Part shown: in pieces, positions 35,113 through 46,200 of the stretch
How positions within the stretch are numbered: the stretch's first letter is position 1
Layout: every line of letters starts with the position of its first letter
NCBI RefSeq assembly: GCF_037975245.1
Contig: NC_092577.1
Span: forward strand, 28,125,898 to 28,189,897
Origin: Apostichopus japonicus
Lineage: Eukaryota > Echinodermata > Holothuroidea > Aspidochirotida > Stichopodidae
DNA length: 64,000 bases
Direction: 5' to 3'
Program-made: the position numbers and the translations under genes
Notes under the pieces: generated by a model
Seen by the model: only the letters and a program-made list of their open reading frames with translations
Told to the model about the DNA's origin: nothing
Databases searched by the model: none

Positions 35113-36718
35113 GTGTGTTATATGATTGGGCGCTAGTACATACGATACATATACATGTCAATTCCACCTACGTCTGTCACAGGTGACATATATCACGTGT
35201 ATTTCGCGAAGCCATTGTTGGAAATTCGCCATCCTTTGTTAAACCCCAAATGTCGCCAGAACGTGACTCATTTTTCGCTAATCTGAATTCTTTTTCACTC
35301 GGTTGAATTCGTCGTGTATGTTCCGGTGTCGCTGAATCCGCCCACTGACGACGGAAGAGGTTCCGCCCCCTCCCTTCTCCTTCCCCCTTCTTGCGCAAGC
35401 CACTGGCTACAAGCGTTTGCCAATTCCCAACCGTAGCGAATTCTTAAATATCATGCCGATATTTCCCAATAATATTAATAATAATAATAATTAATAACTT
35501 ATCAAGTTCATGCCATTTGTTAAATTAATCGATACTTATTTGATTAAATCATGATTATGGTCGCATCACGGACCAAATTTAGAGGAACCCGCTGCTTTAC
35601 AACTTACGTAAAACAGGATCATATGTACACTATATGCCTAATACACAGACCGCAGTCGAAACATTCTACAAAAAGTTAGCATTTTTAAAATAAATCCAAA
35701 TTGTTGCCTCTTACGAGTCCTGTCACATCTTTTATATAAAATATTACAAAAATGTATTTAAATGTATAGCTAAATTGGTAAATTTCATAAAAATAAAAAC
35801 CTGAAATATAAGGCCTTGATCTGAGTTATGTTTAAAAGGTTTGTGTCTTCGTTGTACGGGTTTGTGATGGGAATCTTTTTTCCATTCCATGCTCATCGAT
35901 TAGTCAACTGTTTACCCAGTCACGGTCTCTGCACAACAATAGGTTCACCAACAGCTTTTTTCTGATTCATCTAGGCGTGTGAATTCTTTCTCGATTCACT
36001 GTGTTTAAAACCAAACAGGAGTCACACAAGTATATAGGTGTACGCTGCAATACTGTGTTAGGCAATTGATATTGCGTAACGTGCGGGGGATATATTGTTT
36101 CAATGTATAAAAAGATTGAGTTAGGCTTCTGTCGGACTACACAGAGATAATTGTGGTGGCTGACCACGACGCTGAAGTGGAACTTGGAATAATATACATA
36201 TACAGTATTGTCCTCCATGGGACATAGACAACGGATTTTTTTTAAACGTTCATTCGGTATGGACAATGAACACATTCCATGTGATTGTTGAGTTTATTGA
36301 TATTCGATGGGATGATCTTAAAATGCCTCATGGTGTTGGATTTTTGTTCTGGAATTATAATAAATCTAATTCGACTTTTGCGGTGGAATTTTAAACAGAC
36401 CTTACTACGACTCTAGTGTACGTAATTCAGTCTATAGTACTGTGGTCTCAGGGCCAATACAGTGCGTACAGCAAACTTGAAGACAGTTGCGAAGAAAAAA
36501 AAAACATTTTGAAGACTTGTTGGTAGTAAGTTTTGAATAAGAGGAATAAAAAACACGTTAGGTATATCTGCGAGTATACATGATTGTAATATTTTCTCCT
36601 TTCAGAGTTAGGCATATTGCATGATTGTTTACAAGGTCGTGTATCCAATTATTAATGGTTCGATCATGTAATAGATTAAACGGCGTACATTCGTTATGAC
36701 AGCCATTCCTCATACCGC
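35113..36718. other. Intergenic, mostly unrecognised
   Basis: A TTGCGCAAGCCACTGG at about 35390-35406, next to a G/C-rich block, looks like a terminus of the CAGTGGC hAT family. A short TAA run lies at 35468-35495. Nothing coding seen. Confidence 0.5.
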
Positions 36719-36805
36719 AAGATATATATATATATATATCCTTATATATCCTATATATATATATATCCTATATATATATATATCCTATATATATATATAT
36801 ATAGA
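36719..36805. repeat. (TA)n microsatellite with TATCC interruptions
   Basis: ATAT runs are broken three times by CCT(A/T)TAT. It forms the left shoulder of the large hairpin region; (TA)n continues right of the hairpin to about 37088. Confidence 0.9.
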
Positions 36806-36860
36806 GTAGGTAGGCGTCTATCTTGGCGCAGAGTGCTCTATGTCCATTGGACAGAGCGGA

Positions 36861-37030
36861 ATATATGTTGATACTAGATGAGACTAGTGGAACACTAGTA
36901 GTTGTTACTCGGAGTTTCACGCTTTATAGCTTTATAGCGATCTTCAGAGTTGTCTGAAGATCGCTATAAAGCTATAAAGCGTGAAACTCCGAGTTACAAC
37001 TACTAGTGTTCCACTAGTCTCATCTAGTAT

Positions 37031-37040
<10 letters not shown>
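36861..37040. repeat. Long snap-back hairpin, 88-bp stem, 4-base loop
   Basis: Arms 36861-36948 and 36953-37040 are reverse complements at 87 of 88 positions around the loop GTTG. It is embedded between TA repeats, with a smaller imperfect hairpin (TGTCC-ATT-GGACA) at 36828-36859. This could be a foldback transposon that targets TA repeats, or a palindrome made by end repair. Confidence 0.95.
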
Positions 37041-37076
<36 letters not shown>

Positions 37077-37089
37077 CCTATATATATTA

Positions 37090-37593
37090 TTGAGGAGGCT
37101 ACCGTACATGCCTGTTAGTTATCGGTGAGAGAATTGTTACATAGTGAGGAGTAGATTGAGTTTGGTGTGGGTCCCAGTTCCAACCTGTATTGTAATGAGG
37201 AGCGGATGATAGGGGCTGATGATATGGGCGTATGGTAGGAGCGTGGGGGGGGGTATGTTTAAATATGTGCACGAGCGTCATAAACTGTCATTTTAACGCA
37301 TCGCCGAAAATAATGTAGGATATAATTGCAGCCATTTTGGTGTAAAAACTAAAACGAAGGGAAAGGGATCGTAAACATCAGAGACGTAATAAGTAGTCAG
37401 TAGTTCCTGTTGGCCAATATTAGTAGTTCCTGTTGGCCAATGGTTTACAAATGAAGTAAAACCATAGAAAAGATATATTTTGCTTCACGATGGACGGAGA
37501 GGGGGGGGGGGGTGTGGCTTATATAGATAAGGTCCTAAATGGGTAGAACTTAGTTTTGAAGTTCCCTGGAGGCAACTTCCTCATGCTACTGTA
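37090..37593. other. Intergenic, nothing coding recognised
   Basis: A short direct repeat AGTAGTTCCTGTTGGCCAAT occurs twice near 37398-37442. A run of G at about 37501-37512 resembles hAT element debris. Confidence 0.5.
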
Positions 37594-37601
37594 TATGTAT
37601 C

Positions 37602-38267
37602 CAAGGGCGGCGGAAGCACTTTTAATCTGGGGGGGGGGGGGCACCGACATCAAAGGGCACTTTGCAGAAATATCCGATTAGACTGATGCAGCCTTATATT
37701 TAGTACCCTTTATAACTCTTATTGTATTATCTTATTTGCGTATACACATCACTCCATCAACACCCCCCCCCCCCCCCTCAAGGAAAATATGCATACTAGC
37801 ACTGCAATATCCAATGTGCTAATTGGAAAACAAGGAACAAGTTTCCTTTTGAGAAAAAATGAGGAAATCATGCAAGTTGCTAATGTAGGAATCTTCCGAA
37901 TTAGAGGTTATATCTTGTTAATATCTTAACATTTTTTTCCATTCGAAATAGCTTTGAGTTTGACCCACAGAAATTCATTAAAAGTCAGGGGCGTAGCCAG
38001 GATTTTCAAAGTTGTATGCACGACTATCTGAGCGGAGCGCCACCATCGGTTGGCGCGGAGCGTACAAGAAAATGTTTGGTTTTACAAACCCCTCACATGG
38101 CCGGAAACGGCCCTTCCCGAGTGCGCATTCTGCTTCCCTGGCCTCTTGCTAACTTGAGACATGTGCACCTCAATTTTTATGTAGAAAAAGGGCACATTTT
38201 TAACCTGAGGAAAAGTGGGGGGGGGGGGCACGTGCCCCCTGTGCCCCCCCCGGTTCCGCCGCCCTTG
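37602..38267 (-). mobile_element. hAT-type miniature element with perfect 8-bp target duplication, copy 2
   Basis: 666 bp, same family as 24009-24664 in opposite orientation, with CAAGGGCGGCGGAA and TTCCGCCGCCCTTG ends. Perfect duplication TATGTATC on both sides (37594-37601, 38268-38275). It is highly similar to copy 1 throughout, so both moved fairly recently. Confidence 0.95.
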
Positions 38268-38275
38268 TATGTATC

Positions 38276-39052
38276 TTTGACTACTGGCAATTTATAATTT
38301 TGTGCAATATATACCTTTCCACACAGTGTTGGCAAAGACACAGGGAAGAGCTTCCATTTAGCCTACATGCTTGTTTACCTTTTTGAATAATAAAATAACT
38401 AATAATAATCCTAATTCATACTTGCAGGAAAATCAATAATTTGCGTGTTTCGAAAGCATATATAGTGCTTTATGCATGTTCTTAGTATCTCTCAACTTAA
38501 CATAAATTTGTGCGAAGGTGTCGCATATACGTATCAAAATAACACGCAGTACTCAATGCATCAAGGTCGCTCTGACTGGTTCTGACGTCAACGGGAAGTT
38601 TGAGCTTTTTGTTGTTGCAGGAATTATTGTTTTGGCCGAAATCATGATGTTTGCATACTTCTGCGATTGTTATAGAAACTATTGGATATAAACAGATTTG
38701 AAGTTGCATTTACGTTGGGGCTTGCCAGAATATGTTGTTACCAAATAAATACAGCTTTAAAAGGATAGATAAGGTCAACAATACTCTAGACCACTAAATG
38801 GTCCAAGGTACGATGGTATTAAACGGCAACGTGCCATACATATATACGAAATAAGCAATGAAAATACTGAATACAATACTGAAAACGATACTACATACAA
38901 TATACATACAACCAAAGTAAGGCAAAATGCAGCTTTATACCTTGGTAAATGCCTTGGCCATGCGCTTAATATATAATAATAATAATATACAGTATATTAA
39001 TATATAATAATAATAAAAAACACATGAAGTAGATATAGAAAGTTACCAACTG
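38276..39052. other. Intergenic, nothing coding recognised
   Basis: AT-rich, with short TAA and TATA runs near 38970-39015. Confidence 0.5.
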
Positions 39053-39100
39053 TAGGTAGGGTTGCAACCCTACCTATTCAGAACCATGGTTCTGAATAGG
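39053..39100. repeat. Two overlapping perfect palindromes next to a G run
   Basis: 39053-39076 is a perfect 24-bp palindrome centred on GGTTGCAACC, and 39073-39100 a perfect 28-bp palindrome centred on AACCATGGTT. They share four bases and are followed by a run of about 14 G. Confidence 0.93.
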
Positions 39101-40059
39101 GGGGGGGGGGGGGGCGTAGTAGAGGGGAGACTTCGCTAATGCAATTAAGGATAAAGACATGGTCTCTCGCAAATATTGATAGATTCCTCCATTTTATCAA
39201 GTTGGAGATACGATAAATTGTTACAGGTATACTATTACTGGCCAACTAAAACTTACCAGGGTGAGAACTGACGAATTTGTATGAGGGAGCCACACCGCAT
39301 AATTCAGGCAAGGTCTTCAGAGAGATGTCCTGCTAGCATTTCATTACCGTATTAGGCACCAAATAGGCACATTTAGTAAAGTTACTATGTTTCTTTTTGC
39401 TATTGCACCATCAGAACATTTGACGTACCCCCCCCCCTCGCCCTCCACTAAAAGGGTGCAAGTAGGTGATATTCATCCGAAATGCTTGACGAAACTGATA
39501 ACTTGGGCAGTTTTATGTTAACATTAGATATATTCACAGGGACATGCCAAACGATATATATATATATATATATTGAGTACTTCATTGAGACATGAAACAT
39601 CTGTTGTCACATTAACGCGACAATAGTTAACACCAGGAAAGTCGAGGTTCCCATGCATGCGTGTAAGTTCATGCTTCGGGTATAGCGGGCATATACAGCA
39701 TTGTGTAGGCCTTGTTGCAAACTGTGTAGGCCGATTGTCCTTGTGTGAAGTAGTACGTATACTTGTTCTCGCTTTTTACCATATTTACGTGTTTTCGTAC
39801 TTGCTCTTATAGTATTACAACTTGTACTCGTATGACTTGGGCCATCGCTTTAACTTTAGTAGAGAAACTCGAACACATGCATACTGTATAGGGAATGTAT
39901 AGCAATGTGTGTGGTATACGTACCCTTGTATGTGTATATTGTATAGGGTAACGGCCGGGACACAAGTTCACACAACCTTCTTGGAACACGACCCTGGCCT
40001 GTCAAATGTTTTGGCATTCTGCGTGACGCATTGACCATAGGACATAACATAGGCATTTG
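39101..40059. other. Intergenic, nothing coding recognised
   Basis: C and G runs at 39102 and 39430 hint at transposon debris. A TA run lies at 39555-39572. Confidence 0.5.
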
Positions 40060-40126
40060 TATGTATATGCAGGGTATATGTAGGGTATTACATAGAACTA
40101 TGTAGGGTACCACACATACCTATGTA

Positions 40127-40162
<36 letters not shown>

Positions 40163-40420
40163 TAACATATGCCTTTGTATGGTAGCCTATATAGGGTATA
40201 CCACAGACCTATGTAGGGTATAACATATATAGACATATGTAGGGTATAACATAGACATATGTAGGGTATAACATAAACCATATAGACCTATACAGGGTAC
40301 ATGTATGCCTTTGTAGGGTATATATAGGGTATACCACAGACCTATGTAGGGTATTACATAGACATATGTAGGGTATAAGACTATGTAGGGTATAACATAG
40401 ACTTATGTAGGATATAAATT
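40060..40420 (+). repeat. Irregular tandem repeat, about 22-bp unit
   Basis: Variants of GACATATGTAGGGTATAACA are repeated more than ten times with indels and a TA insert. GTAGGGTA looks faintly telomere-like but has the wrong period. Confidence 0.8.
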
Positions 40421-43202
40421 GGCAGATTTGTAGTAAAAGTACAACAACATGATTGCCCGTACAAGTAGGATCAGTCCCTTAGTATAAGTTCAAGCACATG
40501 TAACCCTGTACTAGTAAGCGCTAGTATAGGCTCAATTATAGCACTATAGTACCGGCACTTTTGCTAGATTCTAAAATGACCTTAGTAGCCTACGAGTATA
40601 CAAATCCACAAATATACATGTCCTGACTCAGCACTAGAGAAATCTGTAACTCCTGGGTAGAATAATTTAGTAAACTGTCCATTTTACGCCAAATGGAGTG
40701 ACGTTAATAAAAGGAAGTGTGCCTTTTTTCACAAAATCATAACTGATGTTTTCCTTGAAGTTCAATAATTCTTTTCATTATCAAACCTCTATGGTTAATA
40801 CAGATAAGGCATAACAATAATGAGTCAGCATAGAAACCAAATACAGAATATTATCCATTGAAATTGACAACAATTGTTGTAAAGGGAATACTGTACCGCT
40901 ATTTATGATACTGGGCTCGATATAGAAAACCACAAACCTTCACGTCAGTGACTTGACAAGCTTGTCAGGGTGAAGGAAGTTAACAATAAATATAATTGAA
41001 AAAGAGAAGTAACCATGACGCGGCTATTTCGTAGCAAGATGATCATACACTGATTATGTAGAGGAAATACATACCATGAAATGGCAAAAGTATTAGCGGA
41101 ATCTTGGAATTACACCAACTTGTTTTTTGTTGTTGAATATTTGCATTGTAACCTTTCAGGCGATAATCGACGCTTGAAGACAAACATATATTATTGCATG
41201 TTAATTGTATAGTTTCTCTTGTATTAAAAGTCGATGTTTATTAACCACAGTAGGATGGTAGATTAGGCTAATAAGCATTAAACTATATTATATTTGTATG
41301 TTTGAATGCATCGGTATATGACTTAACGTAATGACACGGTATAGGATATATAGCCTACTGTACAGTTTGTATGCCCAGACTTCATCTAATTTGCAAATAA
41401 CGCTTGAGGCGAATCTGTATACATTCGTTAATTGATTGCAATAGTTACCACTTTTAACTCAGAGAAACAGTTTGGACTAAACTAAAGAATAAAATACAAA
41501 GACTTCTCTCAGAACACAGTTAGGCTACTATACAGGGAATCTCGTGGAAAGGGTACTACTGTGAATGATTCTATCTAGTATACTAATAATCATAATTCTT
41601 TGGAAAGTTAAATTAGTTTTACAATAACTAGAAAAAGGCAGCTTAATACAGGTCTTTTTCAGGCTATGAGAACCCTCGAGAGGTGGTTCGAAAAGTTTGA
41701 GATGGAAAAAGAGGTTTATGGTTTCAAAGATGTGAAGGTCAGCCACAATGAACGCCAAACTTCGGAAAATAAATCAGAATTGTATGTCTTGCATCCGCGC
41801 TTGCAGTACTTATTTATTGATATCCTTCTATGTATAGCAAGAATAATGAATCCATGTGTCTCTTAATTCTCAGGTCATTGAAATAGCGGTATATGGCTTT
41901 AATGAGTAGGCTACTTGAGCACGCAAGGATGTTGATCGGGTCTTGTGATTTTTTTTCGGGGGGGGGGGGTGTAGGATCATAATATTCATAATATTCCAAC
42001 TATAATCTCAAACTGGCTGGATTTCGTAAGGTGGGGTACCGTACCGCAAGTTCGAAGTTGTCAGCAGCATAACACAGTGGGTTGTCAATTCTTTGTACCT
42101 TAAATATGCGATACCGGGTACTAAGTATTATATGATTAGGTGCTAACTCGAACGCCAATTCAAAATCAGTATTCTGACAATTTTAAAATGAGTTTTTAAA
42201 ATTTTCCATTTTATTATGGGTTGAACAAGTATGAGTTAGGAACAAGATTTCGGTTCATTGTAAGTTCGAATTTCGTCAACTCTTGTAATAATGTAAGCCT
42301 TAAAATCAGAATTATCCTGCCAAGAGTGCGATCAGCTAAAATTGGTTGCCTATATATAATATTTTCCAACTGTCATGTTTTTGACCCACCGATTGTCCAA
42401 CTATTGAATGAACCGGTTCATGCCAATTATTTGGAGGGGGTGCGACACCCACACAAACACATAACCCCCACACCCCACTTCATCCCTGCATCTTTTTTAT
42501 CTTAATCACATTCATATTTATATTTAAAAAAAAATGCAGTTCTGAATTTTATATTGATGGTATTACGCTATATCTTCATTGCGAATTTCAACTAAAAGTT
42601 ATTAAAGTTATTTTTCAAATGCTATCCAGAAATAGTCGGTCGAATTTAGATATTCCGAATGGCATTTTACACCTCAGTGTCAAATATCATATGGACATTA
42701 TGGACAACAGTGAATCATAAAGATTATAATGTCTACAGTTATACCCTTGCCAACCTGTTTTCTGTTACCATCCCCCTCCTCCCGTCCTTCCCTCCTCCCT
42801 CCTCTTTCAATGTACTCAATTTCTGCTCCTCAGACTTGAAAGAAAAGAAAATGACTAAATTAATAAGCTCTTTAATGAACGAGCTACATTTTCTGGGTAA
42901 CTGCCCGTCGCGGAAATGACTCTTCTCAACTATGTTTGTTCTTTGTTTATTTGCAAGGAGTGCAGTTCCGAGAAGGAGTGAATATATTTCTGCTTTTATT
43001 AGATTATGGATAAAACATGTTAATTTCTACGTTTTTGGTTATGGAACTTTTTCAACTTTTTCGAATTTTTACCTTTTTTACATTCAATTTTCTTTTCAGA
43101 TTAAAAGCATCTGTCAGATTACCAAAAAAACTCGTCAAAACTGCTACATGTTTTACAAATCGGCTTCTGGTTCCAAATATTAATAGTCTGCTCTTCCCAA
43201 CG
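40421..43202. other. Intergenic and upstream region of the GAREM-like gene
   Basis: No exon is recognised. Short frames at 41666-41866 and 42221-42505 have no domain or splice support. A pyrimidine-rich patch (CCCTCCTCCCGTCCTTCCC) lies at 42773-42800. Any 5' UTR exon or promoter of the downstream gene would be here, but none can be placed. Confidence 0.5.
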
Positions 43203-46200
43203 ATGTCAGGTGGGTCATCTACCGGAACCCCTTCCGGTAAGTCAAAGGTCACGGACATCAAGTGGTCCGCCAGGTCTTACCTCTTGCGGGATGTCGTCGG
43301 CCAGTGGACTTTTCCAAAGATTGTCAAGGTTACCAAGGGATACGATAGTGATAGTGAAAATGAGCGCTTGAAACCAGGACAGGTAAGTCTTTGGGAAAGT
43401 CTGTTGTAACATGCGATCTCGTGACGTCATGAATAGTACCCAGTTTGATATATCTTGCAAGTCCTCAGATGGGACATTTATGAACAGAGGAGAACTTGCT
43501 GGTCAAATTTCCATGCAATTTTAATGTCTCGTTTTGGAGATAACATTTGAAGTTGACACGTTTTGTTTTTGCAGCAGACAGATGTAATGTCATCTAGAAG
43601 AACACCAATAAATGTGATTTTTAAAAAAAATGTTTTTCTTTAAATTTGAAGTACAATTTTCCAGCTTCAAAATTGGGATGCTTCTCAGTATGAATAAACT
43701 AACGTCATGGGTAATTTGTTTACTCCACAAACTCCTTAGGAAAACGTGGAAACCTATCCAATCCAAGACAATAAAGTAAAAAACATAAAGCAAAAAGCAA
43801 CACATTTTGCTATCAGTGTGCAACTATGTATGACATCACACCTGTTTGCTTCAAGTTCACTAATGGGTTCTAACTGTGACAATGTCACTTAACAATATCT
43901 TGACAACGTCTTGTATAGGAATTGTATGTGTACATTTCATCACGACTGCTTAGAATTTCTTCCTCTTTTATCAGTCCAAAAATAATAAATAAATAAAACA
44001 ATAATTTTCCTTTTGACCATTCTTTGAAAGAAGCTGGTTGCGATTGCTACATAAAATTTTCTCGCCATGACGTTACTTGAATTTTAAAATTGATTTTATG
44101 ATTTTTATGATGTTTTTATAATGATGTGAAATGATTTTAAATGTTCCAAATTATGATTAAAATCTTGAGAACGTCTGTCGCTTTTCAAAACAAATATGAC
44201 CACTTAGCTTGTAAATCTTGTAAATCAAACTTTCATGACATATCTACCTTCACCCGACACTAGCCTCATGTGCATATAAGTCGGGTCGGGGCTGAAATAT
44301 TGTCTACCATTAACTGCTGATGCTCCATACACCGAACATTTTTTAAATAACTTAAACGAATCTGGTGATTAATGGAATCTGCTTGATAAGCGCCCCCCCC
44401 CCCCCGGCCCGATAAACCTTGTTACAAACTGTACTATATGTACCATGTAGAAACGACGGCAACATTACTTTCTAACCCAAAACCATTTGGTCTTTGGGAA
44501 CTGGAGCACAAAGGTAGAATGACATACTGAATGTACTAAAGTAATAAACTCCTTTTGCAAGTGAGGTTGGTTTTTTGAAGTCATAAATTGTCAAATATTA
44601 CAAAACAAATTGTTATAAGTTTGGTTATTTTGTCTTTTCTTTTCGATTCTTTTAACCTTTAACTTTTTAACCTAACCCTTTTAACCTCTGCAGATATTAC
44701 GTCTTGATGACATACAAGCGCAACGAAGAGTAGTGGCGATAGATAAAAAGAAGAAAAAATATTACAGCATACCTCTACGATTTGGAGATGCCAAGTTCCA
44801 TCTCATTCAAAATGGCGTCCGTAAGTCATTTGTCACTAACTATAGCATAATGCTCAAAACTGCTAAATGTATTTTATCGGAATAAGTGGAGGTTCTGAAT
44901 GAATCAGCTCCTGGACATTGTCTAATATATAGGTCTTAATATACACACTTGCGCATACAGCCATCGAAAAGTGAATATTAATTTAAGTGTCGTCTGGGAA
45001 AGAAGTGAAAAATAAATCAAACTTTGAAACTCAATGATATTCATATAATTACTGAACTTTAAACGTCCTGTGTATTTATTCTGTATCTGTTTGGTTATTG
45101 TTGTGTTTTTTGCTGTTGTAGTTTTTGTTTTTGTTTATGTGTGTATAAGAGGTGCTTCTGGTCACAATAAGCCACATTCGTTACCGTTGTGCATTTGCTA
45201 TACCGTTTCGTGTAATGGTTATTTTTTTCTACCTTTGTACAGCTTCACATGAACCGAGCTACCTTCGCCAAATTCTCGATAAGGCAACATTACCTCAAGA
45301 TATCCGTTTTCAAGTCGACGGCGAATTGACCTTTGACCTACGAACTCAGACGAGTTCCAAATCAAAGGACGTGTTTAGTTTCAGTTCGCTGACGTTAAAG
45401 AACACATACGATATGAGATATGTACAGGGCAACCACATTATTGATAGTGAGTATATATAGGCTAGTTCGTAATTGTGACGGTGCCTCTCTCCTAGTATAT
45501 ATACAGAAGGTATTAGCAGTCATGGGCACTCATTACATTCAGCAACCATCCTTCTTCAACAATGGAGCCAATGTTGCGTACGCCAAACCCCGTCCGTACG
45601 AGAGGGGTCAGTGTGACTACAGCTTAGCTGTCCGGGCTCAATTACGGGACCTGGGAAAATATTGTGGGCCATGTAAAATATGGGATAAGCAGATTGTCTG
45701 CTTATAAAATGACGAGTCTAAAAGGGGGGCACACCGTGAAACATTTTGTCCCCATGGTGCGACTCGGCCTCACCTCAAATCATGCGTCGATTCAGTTATT
45801 AATCAGGTAGGGTGACCGTGGAGATATTGGTGCAGGACTGTACGTACTATAGTCGAGCCTTGGAGGGTTTCGATTGCTCTTCTCATGGTTGATATAAGAG
45901 CTGGTCTTTCACATATCCATTCCTCTAAAGGATGACATTAGGCCGAACTTGATATGTTATATAAACGTCATATGTTATAAATATATGTTATATGTTATGT
46001 ATATTATTTGTTATTATACTTGATATATTATATAGCCCAAGAAAAAGCAACACAGTGAGCGCTAGTAGATGTTTCTATAGTTATTCAAACATTTCCATAG
46101 CTAATACAAATCTGGGCAGTATTTTGCGATGGTGTAAAACATATCGAAGATCATCTATTGCCTTCAGTCTTCCATTAAAATCATCGATTTGATGTCATCT

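Noticed and set aside
36936-36970. Hammerhead-ribozyme-like motif in the large hairpin
   Set aside because: The core reads CTGAAGA rather than CTGATGA, so the catalytic core is absent.
40060-40420. GTAGGGTA repeats as an interstitial telomere
   Set aside because: The period is about 22 bp with no TTAGGG arrays; only a chance likeness.
45420-45707. 95-codon frame between GAREM-like exons 3 and 4, considered as an exon
   Set aside because: The phase does not fit exon 3 (ends phase 1), whereas 46283 joins exon 3 directly in phase. No family resemblance.
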